From assembly GCA_902494565.1 (NCBI GenBank), contig CABUTN010000004.1:26512-90511 (forward strand): a stretch of DNA of 64,000 nucleotides, in the 5' to 3' direction. Below, piece by piece: positions 53,325 to 61,980 of this stretch. The notes beneath the pieces are model-generated. The model was not told the DNA's origin and ran no database searches. It saw only the letters and a list, made by a program, of their open reading frames with translations. The stretch's first letter is position 1. The number at the start of each line of letters is the position of its first letter. Origin of the DNA: an uncultured Collinsella sp. GTDB lineage: Bacteria > Actinomycetota > Coriobacteriia > Coriobacteriales > Coriobacteriaceae. Both the position numbers and the translations under genes were made by a program.

Positions 53325-54695
53325 ATGGCGTCTGCCGATCGTTCCACGTTGTTTATCAATGCGACCGTCCTGGATGGTTCGGAACATATGGAGCCGCAAC
53401 CCGATATGGCCGTGACTGTTGAGCGCGGAGTCATCACATGGATGGGGCCGAGTGCTGTGGCGCAGGCGCCTGCGGGTGCCGAGGTTGTCGACCTGGCAGG
53501 TGCGTATCTCATGCCAGGCCTCATCAATATGCACGTGCACCTGTGTGGCTCGGGCAAGCCTGTCTCGGCCGGCGATGCGGGCGCGCTGATGAAGAAGCTC
53601 GATAATCCCGTGGGCCGTGCCATCGTCCGCCGCATCCTCAAGGGCAGTGCCCAGCAACAGCTGGCAAGTGGCGTGACCACGGTGCGCGGCGCGGGCGACC
53701 CACTGTTTGCCGATCTTGCCGTGCGCGATGCTATCGATGCCGGCAAGTATCAAGGTCCTCGCCTGGTGGCGCCGGGAACGGGCGTCACGGTGCCGGGCGG
53801 CCATGGTGCAGGCTTGTTCGCCCAGGTGGCAAACAGTCCCGCCGAGGCAGCCGAACAGGTGCGCGACCTGTATGCGCGCGGTGCCGACGTCATCAAGCTG
53901 TTCGTAACGGGCGGTGTGTTCGACGCGACCGAGGTGGGCGAGCCGGGCGTGCTGCGCATGCCGGTGGAGGTTGCCGCGGCGGCGTGCAAGGCGGCGCACG
54001 AGGTTGGCCTTCCGGTCATGGCCCATGTCGAGAGCACCGAAGGTGTGAAGGCCGCGCTTGAGGCCGGCGTTGACACGATTGAGCACGGCGCTCCGTTGAC
54101 GCCCGAGATCCTGGAACTGTACCGCGGTGCCGCGGGTACGCAGCTTGAGGGGCGTTCGCCGAGTGTGACCTGCACCATCAGCCCGGCGCTGCCGTTTGTG
54201 TTGCTCGACCCGGAAAAGACCCATTCGACCGATACGCAAAAGAAGAACGGCGACATCGTGTGCTCGGGCATCATCGAGAGCGCTCGTGCCGCACTGGAAG
54301 CTGGTGTTAGGGTGGGCCTGGGCACGGACTCGAGCTGCCCGTTCGTGACGCAGTACGACATGTGGCGTGAGGTGGCCTATTTTGCCAAGTACGTAGGCGT
54401 GAGCAATGCCTTCGCGCTGCATACGGCCACGCAGGTCAATGCCGAGCTGCTGGGGCTGGGCGGCGAGACCGGCACAATCGAGTGCGGCAAGGCCGCCGAT
54501 ATCCTGGTGACGCGCAAGAATCCGCTCGATGACCTGTGCGCCCTGCGTGAGCCGACGCACGTGATGTGCCGCGGTGATCTGGTGCGCAAACTCAAGGTGA
54601 AGCGTATTCCCGAGGTGGACGCCGAGCTCGACACGATTATGGCCATGCCAGCCGAGGCGTTGGCCGAGGAGCTTGCCCGCGATGGCGTAGTATAG
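53325..54695 (+). CDS. Amidohydrolase family protein (imidazolonepropionase/prolidase-like)
   Basis: A 456-residue metal-dependent hydrolase of the amidohydrolase superfamily. Metal-site motifs are PGLINMHVHLCG, DVIKLFVTGG (the likely carbamylated Lys), VMAHVES, DTIEHGAPL and VGLGTDSSCPF. The N- and C-terminal strands (TLFINATVLDGSEH and ADILVTRKNPLDDLCALREP) form the usual beta-sandwich. The substrate is not evident; related enzymes act on dipeptides, organophosphates or imidazolonepropionate. The ATG at 53325 has GGGAGGAG before it, whereas the open frame extends 52 codons upstream into the repeat. Confidence 0.85.
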   Translation: MASADRSTLFINATVLDGSEHMEPQPDMAVTVERGVITWMGPSAVAQAPAGAEVVDLAGAYLMPGLINMHVHLCGSGKPVSAGDAGALMKKLDNPVGRAIVRRILKGSAQQQLASGVTTVRGAGDPLFADLAVRDAIDAGKYQGPRLVAPGTGVTVPGGHGAGLFAQVANSPAEAAEQVRDLYARGADVIKLFVTGGVFDATEVGEPGVLRMPVEVAAAACKAAHEVGLPVMAHVESTEGVKAALEAGVDTIEHGAPLTPEILELYRGAAGTQLEGRSPSVTCTISPALPFVLLDPEKTHSTDTQKKNGDIVCSGIIESARAALEAGVRVGLGTDSSCPFVTQYDMWREVAYFAKYVGVSNAFALHTATQVNAELLGLGGETGTIECGKAADILVTRKNPLDDLCALREPTHVMCRGDLVRKLKVKRIPEVDAELDTIMAMPAEALAEELARDGVV

Positions 54696-54698
54696 GTG

Positions 54699-54723
54699 TG
54701 ACAAAGGGACGGTCCCTTTGTCA
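54699..54723. repeat. 25-bp perfect palindrome with GGGAC core
   Basis: TGACAAAGGGAC, one G, then GTCCCTTTGTCA, three bases after the amidohydrolase stop. Its form is that of a REP element. Confidence 0.7.
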
Positions 54724-54730
54724 TAATCAA

Positions 54731-54770
54731 AAAAGCCGAGGTCTCAGTGCGAGGCCTCGGCTTTTATTTT
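54731..54770. terminator. Bidirectional terminator
   Basis: AAAAGCCGAGG/CCTCGGCTTTT with T-rich sequence on both sides (TTTTATTTTG on plus, TTTTTTG on minus). It serves the amidohydrolase gene and the minus-strand zinc-ribbon gene. Confidence 0.88.
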
Positions 54771-54787
54771 GTCCTATGGTGTAGCGG

Positions 54788-55261
54788 CTAGGAGCGGGTT
54801 TCCATCTTGGCGTGGCACTTGGGGCAGGTGACGCGGATCTTGCCTTTGCCCTTGGGGACGGAGAGCATCTGGCCGCAGTTGGGGCACTTGAGGTATGCCG
54901 TGGTCTTGCGACCCTTCCACATCTTCTTGGCCGTGCGCTTGGCGCGCTCAAAGTCTTCCTTGCTGGTGCCGGCCGCGCGTGAGGTGCTGGCCGCTGCAGA
55001 GCCGCCGCCCAAGCTGGCGACGAACTTGCCCAAGCCGGGAACATTGGCGGTCGTGGCGACAAAGGCCTCGTTCTCCTTGCGACGTGCATCGATATTTTTG
55101 GACAGGCCGCGCAGCACGCCAATCACGATAACGGCGATGGCGATCCAGCTGAGCCACTGGATGCGGGCTATCGATCCGATCATCGCGATGACGATGCCGG
55201 CAAAACCCATCACGATGGTGAGTTCGTCGGCGCCATTGCGGCCTTTCATAAAGTCATTCAT
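54788..55261 (-). CDS. Membrane protein with C-terminal zinc ribbon
   Basis: The 157-residue protein has two adjacent membrane helices (about 15-52: LTIVMGFAGIVIAMIGSIA, IQWLSWIAIAVIVIGVLRG), a linker and a C-terminal zinc ribbon with CPNCGQMLSVPKGKGK and CPKCHAK. Conserved small proteins of this kind occur in Coriobacteria and Firmicutes; function unknown. I chose the ATG at 55261 because AAAGG lies upstream. The basic stretch before the ribbon (KRTAKKMWKGRK) suggests nucleic acid contact. Confidence 0.75.
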   Translation of the reverse strand: MNDFMKGRNGADELTIVMGFAGIVIAMIGSIARIQWLSWIAIAVIVIGVLRGLSKNIDARRKENEAFVATTANVPGLGKFVASLGGGSAAASTSRAAGTSKEDFERAKRTAKKMWKGRKTTAYLKCPNCGQMLSVPKGKGKIRVTCPKCHAKMETRS

Positions 55262-55315
55262 GCAAATTGCCTTTCGTTCGATATGCTGCACGCCTTTATA
55301 CCCGATTTAGAGCAA

Positions 55316-55404
55316 GGGGGACAGGTCAATCTGCGCCAATGTGGTGCAAACGTACCTGTCCCCGATACACCAAGATGGTGCAAAACAGTCTGTCCCCGAT
55401 GCCC
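55316..55404. repeat. REP-like repeats between the zinc-ribbon gene and csoR
   Basis: GGGGGACAGGT pairs with ACCTGTCCCC, with GCGCCAATGTGGTGCAA inside, then GATACACCAAGATGGTGCAA and CTGTCCCC again. Related to 19443-19512. Confidence 0.5.
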
Positions 55405-55407
55405 CAA

Positions 55408-55680
55408 TTACTTGGAGAGCTTGTCGACGACGCGTTCGATCTCGGCGAGCTTGGCGGCCTTGAGGTCTTCATCGCCCGATTCGATTGCCGAAGTCACGCA
55501 GCCCTCGATATGCGCCTTGAGCACGTCGGCGTTAATGCGCGCGAGGAGCGCCTGTGTGGCCATGAGCTGCGTGGAGATATCGACGCAGTAGCGGTCCTCC
55601 TCGACCATCCGCAGGATGCCGTCGATCTGACCGCGTGCCGTCTTGAGCATGCGGGTCACCGATTTATGGTCTGCCATCAT
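55408..55680 (-). CDS. csoR: CsoR-family copper-sensing repressor
   Basis: A 90-residue all-helical repressor that releases DNA on binding Cu(I). The ligand residues appear as Cys in RYCVDISTQL and His/Cys in KAHIEGCVTSAI, the C-H-C pattern of copper-type CsoR. It is the last gene of copA-copZ-csoR and probably acts on the box at 58489. Two adjacent ATG codons are possible starts. Confidence 0.88.
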   Translation of the reverse strand: MMADHKSVTRMLKTARGQIDGILRMVEEDRYCVDISTQLMATQALLARINADVLKAHIEGCVTSAIESGDEDLKAAKLAEIERVVDKLSK

Positions 55681-55719
55681 GGCGGGTCCTCGTTTCTGGT
55701 CGGGGGTACGTGCGGGTCG

Positions 55720-55941
55720 TTATGCGGCGGTCACCGAAAGGGCGTGGAACTTCTCGCCGGCGCCCTCGACAGCGGCGGCGAGCTGCTCGGGGGTCACGGT
55801 GTCGGCGCACTCCACCTGGACGGTCTGAGTCTCGTGGTCGGCGTCGGCGTCGGTTACGCCCGCAACGTTGAGCAGCGCGGTCTCGACGGTGGCGTCGCAG
55901 TGGCCGCACATAAGGCCGGAAGTCTTAATTGTGAAACGCAT
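55720..55941 (-). CDS. copZ: Copper chaperone CopZ-like heavy-metal-associated protein
   Basis: A 73-residue HMA-domain protein. The metal site is GLMCGHCDATVETALL (MxCxxC) and the fold ends in VTPEQLAAAVEGAGEKF. It carries Cu(I) to CopA or CsoR. The ATG at 55941 has GAGAGG before it; the frame is open upstream but that part has no HMA sequence. A small GCGTAC/GTACGC hairpin (56006-56021) lies between copA and this gene. Confidence 0.87.
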   Translation of the reverse strand: MRFTIKTSGLMCGHCDATVETALLNVAGVTDADADHETQTVQVECADTVTPEQLAAAVEGAGEKFHALSVTAA

Positions 55942-56088
55942 GGGTATTCCTCTCTGTTGTGTCGGCTTTCCCAGGCACCCGACCTTGACCTTCAAACCGT
56001 CGCTCGCGTACCAAAGTACGCGTCGCTCCTCTTTCAGGTCAATCTCGGGCACTTGGAAAACCCGTTCTAAATGGACTTAATGGTGAGC

Positions 56089-58428
56089 CTATTTTGCCAC
56101 TTTAGGCTTAAAGGATTTCAAACGCAGGGCATTGGACACGACGCACACGCTCGACAGGCTCATGGCCGCGGCGCCAAACATCGGCGAGAGTTGCCATCCG
56201 GTGAGCGGGAAGAACACGCCCGCCGCCAGCGGAATGCCGATGCCGTTGTAGAACAGTGCCCAGAACAGGTCCTGCTTGATGTTGCGGATCGTGGCGCGCG
56301 ACAGCTCGATGGCGCGGGCGACGTCCATGAGGTCGCTGCGCATGAGCACCACATCTGCCCCTTCTTTGGCGATGTCGGCGCCGGTGCCGATGGCAAGGCC
56401 CACGTCGGCGCGCGCCAGGGCGGGGGAGTCATTGATGCCGTCGCCCACCATGGCGACCTTGCCGCCCGCATCCTGCAGTTCGCGCACGTGGCGTTCCTTG
56501 TCGGCGGGAAGCACGTCGGCGATGACCTGTTCGCTGCTCAGCCCCACGCGGCGGGCGATCGCTTCGGCGGTGACGCGGTTGTCGCCGGTGAGCATGCGCA
56601 CGTCGACGCCAAGCGAGCGCAGCGCGGCGATGGCCCCGGCGCTCGTCTCCTTGACCTCGTCAGCCACGGCAATGGTGCCGGCAAGCTCGCCGTTCTTGGC
56701 AAAGAACAGCGGCGTCTTGCCCTCGGCGGCAAATTGTTCGGCAAGACCCGCGGGCACGGTAACGCCCAGCTCGTCCATCAGGCGTACGTTGCCGGCTGCA
56801 ATGGCGTTTTGCCCTTCGCGCGCCGTAACGCCTCGTCCGGGCACGGCCGCAAAGTCCTCGACCATGCGCGCGACGATCCCGCGTGTCTCGCACTCGGCCA
56901 TAATCGCCTCGGCCAGCGGGTGCTCGCTCTGGCGTTCCAGCGCGGCGGCCAGCTTGAGCAGCGCCTTTTCGCTCATGGCGGGCGAGCCGTCAGTGCGCGT
57001 GGCTACTACGATATCGGTCACGGCAGGCTTGCCGCGGGTGACCGTGCCCGTCTTATCGAGCACCACGGTGCCCACGCTGCGCAGATTCTCCAGCGCCTCG
57101 GCGCTCTTAAACAGAATGCCCATCTCGGCGCCCTTGCCGGTGCCGACCATAATGGCGACGGGCGTGGCCAGGCCCAGCGCGCACGGGCAGCTGATCACCA
57201 GCACGGCGACGGCGGAGGTAAGCGCCTCATTCACGTCGCTGGTCAGTGCCATCCACACCACAAAGGTCACGGCCGAGATCACGAATACCACGGGCACGAA
57301 CACGCCGGCGACCTTGTCGGCCAGTCGAGCAATGGGTGCCTTGGTGGCATTGGCGTCCTCAACGAGCTGGATAATCTTGGCGAGCGACGTGTCAGCGCCC
57401 ACACGCGTAGCGCGGAAGGTAAACGATCCGGTGCGGTTGACGGTGGCGGCGTTGACGGTGGCGCCGGCGGTCTTCTCCACGGGGATGGACTCGCCGGTCA
57501 GTGCACTTTCGTCCACGGCCGAAGCGCCCTCGAGTACCACGCCGTCGACAGGGATGGACTCGCCGGGGCGCACACGCAGCACCTGGCCGGGCAGAATGGC
57601 ATCGACATCGACGGTGGTCTCGGTACCGTCGACGGCCACGACGGTCGCGGTCTTGGGCGCCAGGTCAATGAGCGCCTCGATGGCGCCGCCAGTCTTGGAT
57701 TTGCTGCGTGTCTCGAGATATTTGCCTACGGTGACGAGCGACAAGATCGTGCCGGCGCTCTCAAAATACAGGTTGTCCATGCTCGTCATCATGGCCTCGT
57801 GGACCTGACCCGCGGCTAGCTGGTCGGCCATGATGAACATGGCGTAGAGCGACCAGGCGATGGACGCGGTGGCGCCGACGGCGATGAGGGCGTCCATGGT
57901 GGGCGCGCCGTGCGTGAGCGATTTAAACCCGTTGATAAAGTAGGCGTCGTTGACGTAGACGATGGGGATGAGCAGGACGAGCTCGGTGAGTGCGAGCGTC
58001 ATGCTGTGGGTGTGGTCGGTGAAGATGCCGGGCAGCGGCCAGCCGAGCATGTGCCCCATGCCTATGTAGAACAGTGGGATGAGGAATACGATCGAGACGA
58101 TGAGGCGGGTGCGCATGGCAGAGGCGGCGGCCTCCAACTTTTTGGTCGGCGACTCCATATGGGCGGCGCCGGACCTGGCTTGCGCACTTCCGCTTTGGAC
58201 AGCGTCGGTGCCCGTGCTGATGGGTGAGGCCGAGTAGCCCGCGCGGTCGACAGCGGTGCAGATGTCGTCGGGGGAGACCTGCGCAGGGTCGTAGTCCACC
58301 AGCATAGAGCCGGCGAGCAGATTGACCGCGACGCTTTGGACGCCGTCGAGTTTGCTCACGGCACGGTCCACGTGCGCCTGGCAGGCGGCGCACGTCATGC
58401 CGCCCACATCGAATTTATCTTGAGCCAT
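56089..58428 (-). CDS. copA: Copper-exporting P1B-type ATPase
   Basis: A 779-residue heavy-metal ATPase. One N-terminal HMA domain (GGMTCAACQAHVDRA) is followed by membrane helices, the ion-binding ISCPCALGLATPVA, the phosphorylation site VLDKTGTVTRGKP, SEHPLAEAIM and the hinge GDGINDSPALARADVG, ending in YNGIGIPLAAG and MSLSSVCVVSNALRLK, typical of Cu(I) pumps. A Ser/Thr-rich, Gln/Ser-containing linker separates HMA and helices. It heads the operon with copZ and csoR. AAAGGAGAA precedes the ATG. Confidence 0.93.
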   Translation of the reverse strand: MAQDKFDVGGMTCAACQAHVDRAVSKLDGVQSVAVNLLAGSMLVDYDPAQVSPDDICTAVDRAGYSASPISTGTDAVQSGSAQARSGAAHMESPTKKLEAAASAMRTRLIVSIVFLIPLFYIGMGHMLGWPLPGIFTDHTHSMTLALTELVLLIPIVYVNDAYFINGFKSLTHGAPTMDALIAVGATASIAWSLYAMFIMADQLAAGQVHEAMMTSMDNLYFESAGTILSLVTVGKYLETRSKSKTGGAIEALIDLAPKTATVVAVDGTETTVDVDAILPGQVLRVRPGESIPVDGVVLEGASAVDESALTGESIPVEKTAGATVNAATVNRTGSFTFRATRVGADTSLAKIIQLVEDANATKAPIARLADKVAGVFVPVVFVISAVTFVVWMALTSDVNEALTSAVAVLVISCPCALGLATPVAIMVGTGKGAEMGILFKSAEALENLRSVGTVVLDKTGTVTRGKPAVTDIVVATRTDGSPAMSEKALLKLAAALERQSEHPLAEAIMAECETRGIVARMVEDFAAVPGRGVTAREGQNAIAAGNVRLMDELGVTVPAGLAEQFAAEGKTPLFFAKNGELAGTIAVADEVKETSAGAIAALRSLGVDVRMLTGDNRVTAEAIARRVGLSSEQVIADVLPADKERHVRELQDAGGKVAMVGDGINDSPALARADVGLAIGTGADIAKEGADVVLMRSDLMDVARAIELSRATIRNIKQDLFWALFYNGIGIPLAAGVFFPLTGWQLSPMFGAAAMSLSSVCVVSNALRLKSFKPKVAK

Positions 58429-58474
58429 GGCTTCTCCTTTCTGTGGTTCGGTATTGGAATTGTTAACCTGCCGA

Positions 58475-58515
58475 TACTATACACCCATACCCCCTGGGGG
58501 TGTCCAGTGGAGATT
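58475..58515 (-). promoter_or_regulatory. copA promoter with ACCCCCTGGGGGT operator
   Basis: On the minus strand a TGGACA hexamer and TATAGT are separated by 19 bp. The spacer holds the palindrome ACCCCCTGGGGGT (58489-58501). This fits a GC-rich CsoR box; a 19-bp spacer is also typical of MerR-type promoters. The regulator is inferred to be CsoR because it is encoded in the operon. Confidence 0.6.
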
Positions 58516-58580
58516 GAAATGTATGACATTTCGTTATTGGTTGAGCTGATGGCCAGGTCGGCGGGCCGTAGCCGGTCTAA

Positions 58581-58638
58581 TGTCTCAATCTGTAACAACT
58601 AGACCCGATTTTGCCGAATAACTGTTACAGATCGAGAC
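58581..58638. repeat. TGTAAC palindrome, copy I
   Basis: Left arm TGTCTCAATCTGTAAC (58581-58596), right arm GTTACAGATCGAGAC (58624-58638), 27-nt centre. Confidence 0.9.
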
Positions 58639-58661
58639 AGACCGTCCGCGGTCAACTCAAA

Positions 58662-58719
58662 TGTCTCGATCTGTAACATTTAGACCGGTTTTTGGGTTCT
58701 AACTGTTACAGATCGAGAC
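58662..58719. repeat. TGTAAC palindrome, copy J
   Basis: Left arm TGTCTCGATCTGTAAC (58662-58677), right arm GTTACAGATCGAGAC (58705-58719), 27-nt centre. 81 bp after copy I, so this pair keeps the 80-bp period. Confidence 0.9.
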
Positions 58720-58761
58720 AATTGCCGGGGAGGGGTCCCGTCACGGCAAGACGCCCGCCGC

Positions 58762-60846
58762 CTAGATACAGAACCCGGGGATCACACAGGTTAGCTTGTT
58801 TGGCTTTTCCGCAGGCGTTGCGTACGTAAAGACGTCGCCGTCGTGCCCCACGCGGTTCATATAGAGCGTGCCTTCGCTCTCCGATGTGTCGGGGCTCACC
58901 GTGCGCTCCCACCAACAGGTGTCCTTGCCCTTCCACTGGCGGACCATCGTCTCGTTCGTGGAATACGGGCTTACCTTGAGCTCGCGGAAGAGCTGATACT
59001 CCTTGCCCTCGCCGTTGTAGATGTCTGCCAGGTAGTGATAGTCCTCGGTAAACGAATCGGGCGGTTGCGTACCGCACAGCTCGACCATGGCGGGCAGCCA
59101 AAGGGTTGCGGGCAACTCGCTCAGGCACGATGCGCTGTTGGCGGTGCCCACATTGTTCGAGACCTTCTTGACCCCTTTAATGAGTGCGCGCAACTCGTTG
59201 GGCAGCAGCTTAAGGCCGTCGCCGTTGAGCCATTCCCGCAGCTCGCAATCTGCCCAGCCGGCGCTCGGCGGTTCAGCCGCAGCGTTGCGCTCGGCAAAAC
59301 CCGCGTCGAACATAAACGTCAGTCCGGCCTTGCCCGTCCCGTCCAGAAGCTCATCGTGACGGATGCCCACAAGCTGCGCGCCGACCTCCAGCCCGTTGGT
59401 GAGTTTCACGCGCTTGGTACACGGATAGGGGATATGCCCGTTGTCATCGAGCAGATGATAGCGCTTGGCAATCTCGCGTGCCTCGCTACGGGTCTCGGCG
59501 GCCTTAATCTTGAGCGAGATCTCCTGCAGCTGATCCCAAGTGTAGTCGTCAAGCGCACCGCGGATGCCGTCCAGGTAGTCGGGGATGCCAAAGCCATGGG
59601 TCGCCGCCCCAATGACGCTGAGCCCCGCAACGACTGCAACGACGCCACCGATAATAAAGCGGCGGCGGGTCATGGCATCGTGCCGGGCCTGCTCCAGGAT
59701 CTCTCGCGCGCGCTCGCCGGCGACGTCGACCTTAAGGTGCGTACCGGAGTCGATGTCAATCGCGGCCTCGTCTCCTGTGCCTTCGCGGCCCTCGGATTCG
59801 GCATCGGTGAGGTATGCCGAGAGCACCTCGAGCATCTGCTGCTCGGTGGAACGATCGCACTGCTCGACTGAGAGACCCTTCATGATGATTTGGACGAGCG
59901 CTTCATCGCCCTCGCAGCGCGGCTCGAGCGGTGCCGGCTTGGTCTTGGTCTTTACGAGATAGAACGAGCCGGTTGCAGCGGCGTCCGTCGACTCAAAGTC
60001 AAACGGTTTGCGACCGCTGTAGAGCTGGTACAGAATGCTCGAAAGCGCATAGACGTCGATTGCCGGCGAACGGCGAAGGGCCGCGATGCCTTCGATATCC
60101 TGCGTGGGCATCTCGGGCGCGGCGTATGCGGGCGTGGCAAAGCGCCAGATGTCGGCGCGTCGGGTGATCGTGTCGTCGCCGAGAGCCATGGTCGCGGAGC
60201 CCATGTCGATGAGGCAGGGGTCAAAGGAGCGATCGGCGATCTGCTGCTCGAGCGTTCGGCTGGTGGTGCGGAACATAATATTGGCAGGCGAAAGGTCGCG
60301 ATGGACGACCGGATTCACGAGGCCTTGGGTCATCAAGAGTGCGCGAAGCACGGCGTTTCCGACGGCGGCGACCATCTGGGTGGTCAGCCCGCCCGAGGCA
60401 TCGTGCGGAAGCAAGGGCAGCGCCTGCTTGAGCGAGGTTCCCTCGACCCACTCCATGAGGATGAGCGGGTCGTCCTCACAAGAGCCGTAGCCATAGACGC
60501 GCGGAAATCCGCGCAGGTGCGAGACAGTGCACAAGTGACGGTACTCTTCGAACAGCGCGGCGGTGTTTGCCAGGTGCGCGGCCGATTGCTCGGCGGAGCG
60601 GTCGGGGGCTTGGCCGGAAAGGACGGCGTTGTCCTTGAGTAGCTTGACGGCAAAGACCTCGCCGCTCGTGTTGGTCGCGCGCAGCACGTGCCCGATGTTG
60701 CCGTTGTTGCGGTGGGCCGTCTGGAGAATAAGCGTCATAAACCGACGCTTGGCGTCGCCCTCGGCGCTGGGATCGACCGCCACGGCGGTGTCGAACGTAT
60801 CGAGACGGATGAGTTTGTCGCCATAGGCGCTATCGGTAGTATCCAT
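58762..60846 (-). CDS. Membrane Ser/Thr protein kinase with extracytoplasmic DUF6273-like domain
   Basis: 694 residues. The kinase domain (about 35-300) has VVHRDLSPANIMF (catalytic loop), CLIDMGSATMA (DMG for DFG) and AAPEMPTQD; the glycine loop is weak but a lysine sits in AVKLLKDNAV. A juxtamembrane region, one helix (about 400-422: FIIGGVVAVVAGLSVIGAA) and an outer domain of about 270 residues follow. The latter has LREWLNGDGLKLLPNELRALIKGVKKVSN (shown in part: LREWLNGDG) and LWLPAMVELCG, as in DUF6273 proteins. The FHA gene lies upstream on the same strand. AAAGGA precedes the ATG at 60846. Confidence 0.82.
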   Translation of the reverse strand: MDTTDSAYGDKLIRLDTFDTAVAVDPSAEGDAKRRFMTLILQTAHRNNGNIGHVLRATNTSGEVFAVKLLKDNAVLSGQAPDRSAEQSAAHLANTAALFEEYRHLCTVSHLRGFPRVYGYGSCEDDPLILMEWVEGTSLKQALPLLPHDASGGLTTQMVAAVGNAVLRALLMTQGLVNPVVHRDLSPANIMFRTTSRTLEQQIADRSFDPCLIDMGSATMALGDDTITRRADIWRFATPAYAAPEMPTQDIEGIAALRRSPAIDVYALSSILYQLYSGRKPFDFESTDAAATGSFYLVKTKTKPAPLEPRCEGDEALVQIIMKGLSVEQCDRSTEQQMLEVLSAYLTDAESEGREGTGDEAAIDIDSGTHLKVDVAGERAREILEQARHDAMTRRRFIIGGVVAVVAGLSVIGAATHGFGIPDYLDGIRGALDDYTWDQLQEISLKIKAAETRSEAREIAKRYHLLDDNGHIPYPCTKRVKLTNGLEVGAQLVGIRHDELLDGTGKAGLTFMFDAGFAERNAAAEPPSAGWADCELREWLNGDGLKLLPNELRALIKGVKKVSNNVGTANSASCLSELPATLWLPAMVELCGTQPPDSFTEDYHYLADIYNGEGKEYQLFRELKVSPYSTNETMVRQWKGKDTCWWERTVSPDTSESEGTLYMNRVGHDGDVFTYATPAEKPNKLTCVIPGFCI

Positions 60847-60876
60847 GGCGTTCCTTTGTCTGGCATGGGTTGCCGC

Positions 60877-60941
60877 ACGTATACGCGAGCAGTGCGGATA
60901 TCGGTAAAGTACCATGATAGCCGCACTGCCCACGTATACCG
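60877..60941. repeat. Long inverted repeat before the kinase gene
   Basis: A 26-bp imperfect stem (60877-60902 with 60916-60941; about three or four mismatches or wobbles) around a 13-nt loop, 31 bp upstream of the kinase start. It would form a leader hairpin in the mRNA. Confidence 0.6.
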
Positions 60942-60983
60942 CTGAGCATTGTCGTTTACGACGCAGAAGGTAGAAGACGTAAG

Positions 60984-61016
60984 ACGGACGGCGACCGTCT
61001 TTCGATCGCCGTCCGT
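60984..61016 (-). terminator. Stem-loop directly after the FHA gene
   Basis: Perfect 11-bp stem ACGGACGGCGA/TCGCCGTCCGT one base beyond the stop on the minus strand. The T run is poor, so it may attenuate rather than stop transcription into the kinase gene. Confidence 0.55.
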
Positions 61017-61017
61017 G

Positions 61018-61980
61018 CTAGTCCACAATGACAAGGAATGTCGTGTAGAGACCCAGATGGAGCCTGTCGCTGTTGGCTATTTCCACCGGGGGATAGATCT
61101 TGCCAGGCTCGCGTTGGTCGCGCGGCGGCTCAATCACAATATCGTCGTCACCCGCGCCCGATTCGAGCACTGTGCCGTTGGTCGATCCAAGGCCCTGGGC
61201 GTACCAGTGCTCACCCTCGAGCCAAATACGAAGATGCTCGCGCGAGGCGTCGGCGCCTACATCGGTGATGCTGGGCGAGGTTTTGGGCAAAGAACCAATC
61301 ACGGTGCCGCGCGGATCGCGTGTGAGGGGATGGATTTGCATGTCGGCGCAGTTGTCGGCATGGGTTCTGAGCAGACCGAGGTTGGGAGCGACGGTGCGCG
61401 GCTGCTCCAGGCTGCTCATAAAGCCACGTCCGACGGTAGTTTCGGTGGTGCCAAAGTGCCCGCCCGTCTTGCTGTCGCAAAAGCGCTCGACGGTGGCCAC
61501 GCCCTGAACGGGATCGGCGAGCGCCCCCGTTGCCACAAAGAGCATAAGGTAAAGCGTGCTTTTCTCGCGCACGGCATTGCCGTCGAAGTTGTCGATGCGA
61601 TTGAGGGCATTTGCATATAGGCGGCTGTCCAGCTTGTAGCTGGCGAGAGCCGACATCATTTCGTTGGCGGCCGGACCGCGATAGTGCTCGGCGATTGCCC
61701 GATAGGCGGACTCGCCGCCGCCGAGCTTGCTGCAGATTGCCGCGGAAAGGTTGAGCGTGGTGACGGTAAAGTCGCTGTAGATGGCGGGCGCGCACTGGTC
61801 AGGCTTGCGATGGACGATGTAACGGGTGAGATACGAGCGGTTGGAAGAGCATTTCTCGAGCAGGGTACTGCCGAGATAAGAGTTTCCATTGATAAGCATT
61901 CGGGCGATCTCGAGATGTTTAAGACCGCCGAACGAGCGAATATCGTTATAGAGGACCGAGCAAGGCGTCTCTGCTGCCAC
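61018..61980 (-). CDS. FHA domain protein
   Basis: A 320-residue protein whose last 100 residues form a forkhead-associated phosphothreonine-binding domain: GTVIGSLPKTSPSITD, SREHLRIWLEGEHWYAQGLG, STNGTVLESG and NSDRLHLGLYTTFLVI. The first 200 residues are helical and unrecognised. The likely start is a GTG at 61980 five bases after AAAGGAGG; the frame is open to 62010. It precedes the Ser/Thr kinase, which probably phosphorylates a protein this domain binds, or the protein itself. Confidence 0.82.
   Translation of the reverse strand: MAAETPCSVLYNDIRSFGGLKHLEIARMLINGNSYLGSTLLEKCSSNRSYLTRYIVHRKPDQCAPAIYSDFTVTTLNLSAAICSKLGGGESAYRAIAEHYRGPAANEMMSALASYKLDSRLYANALNRIDNFDGNAVREKSTLYLMLFVATGALADPVQGVATVERFCDSKTGGHFGTTETTVGRGFMSSLEQPRTVAPNLGLLRTHADNCADMQIHPLTRDPRGTVIGSLPKTSPSITDVGADASREHLRIWLEGEHWYAQGLGSTNGTVLESGAGDDDIVIEPPRDQREPGKIYPPVEIANSDRLHLGLYTTFLVIVD

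Larger units (their letters stand above)
58429..58761. other. 333-bp stretch between copA and the kinase gene
   Basis: Contains the copA promoter with its palindrome (58475-58515) and two TGTAAC palindromes (58581-58720). No gene apparent. Confidence 0.6.
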
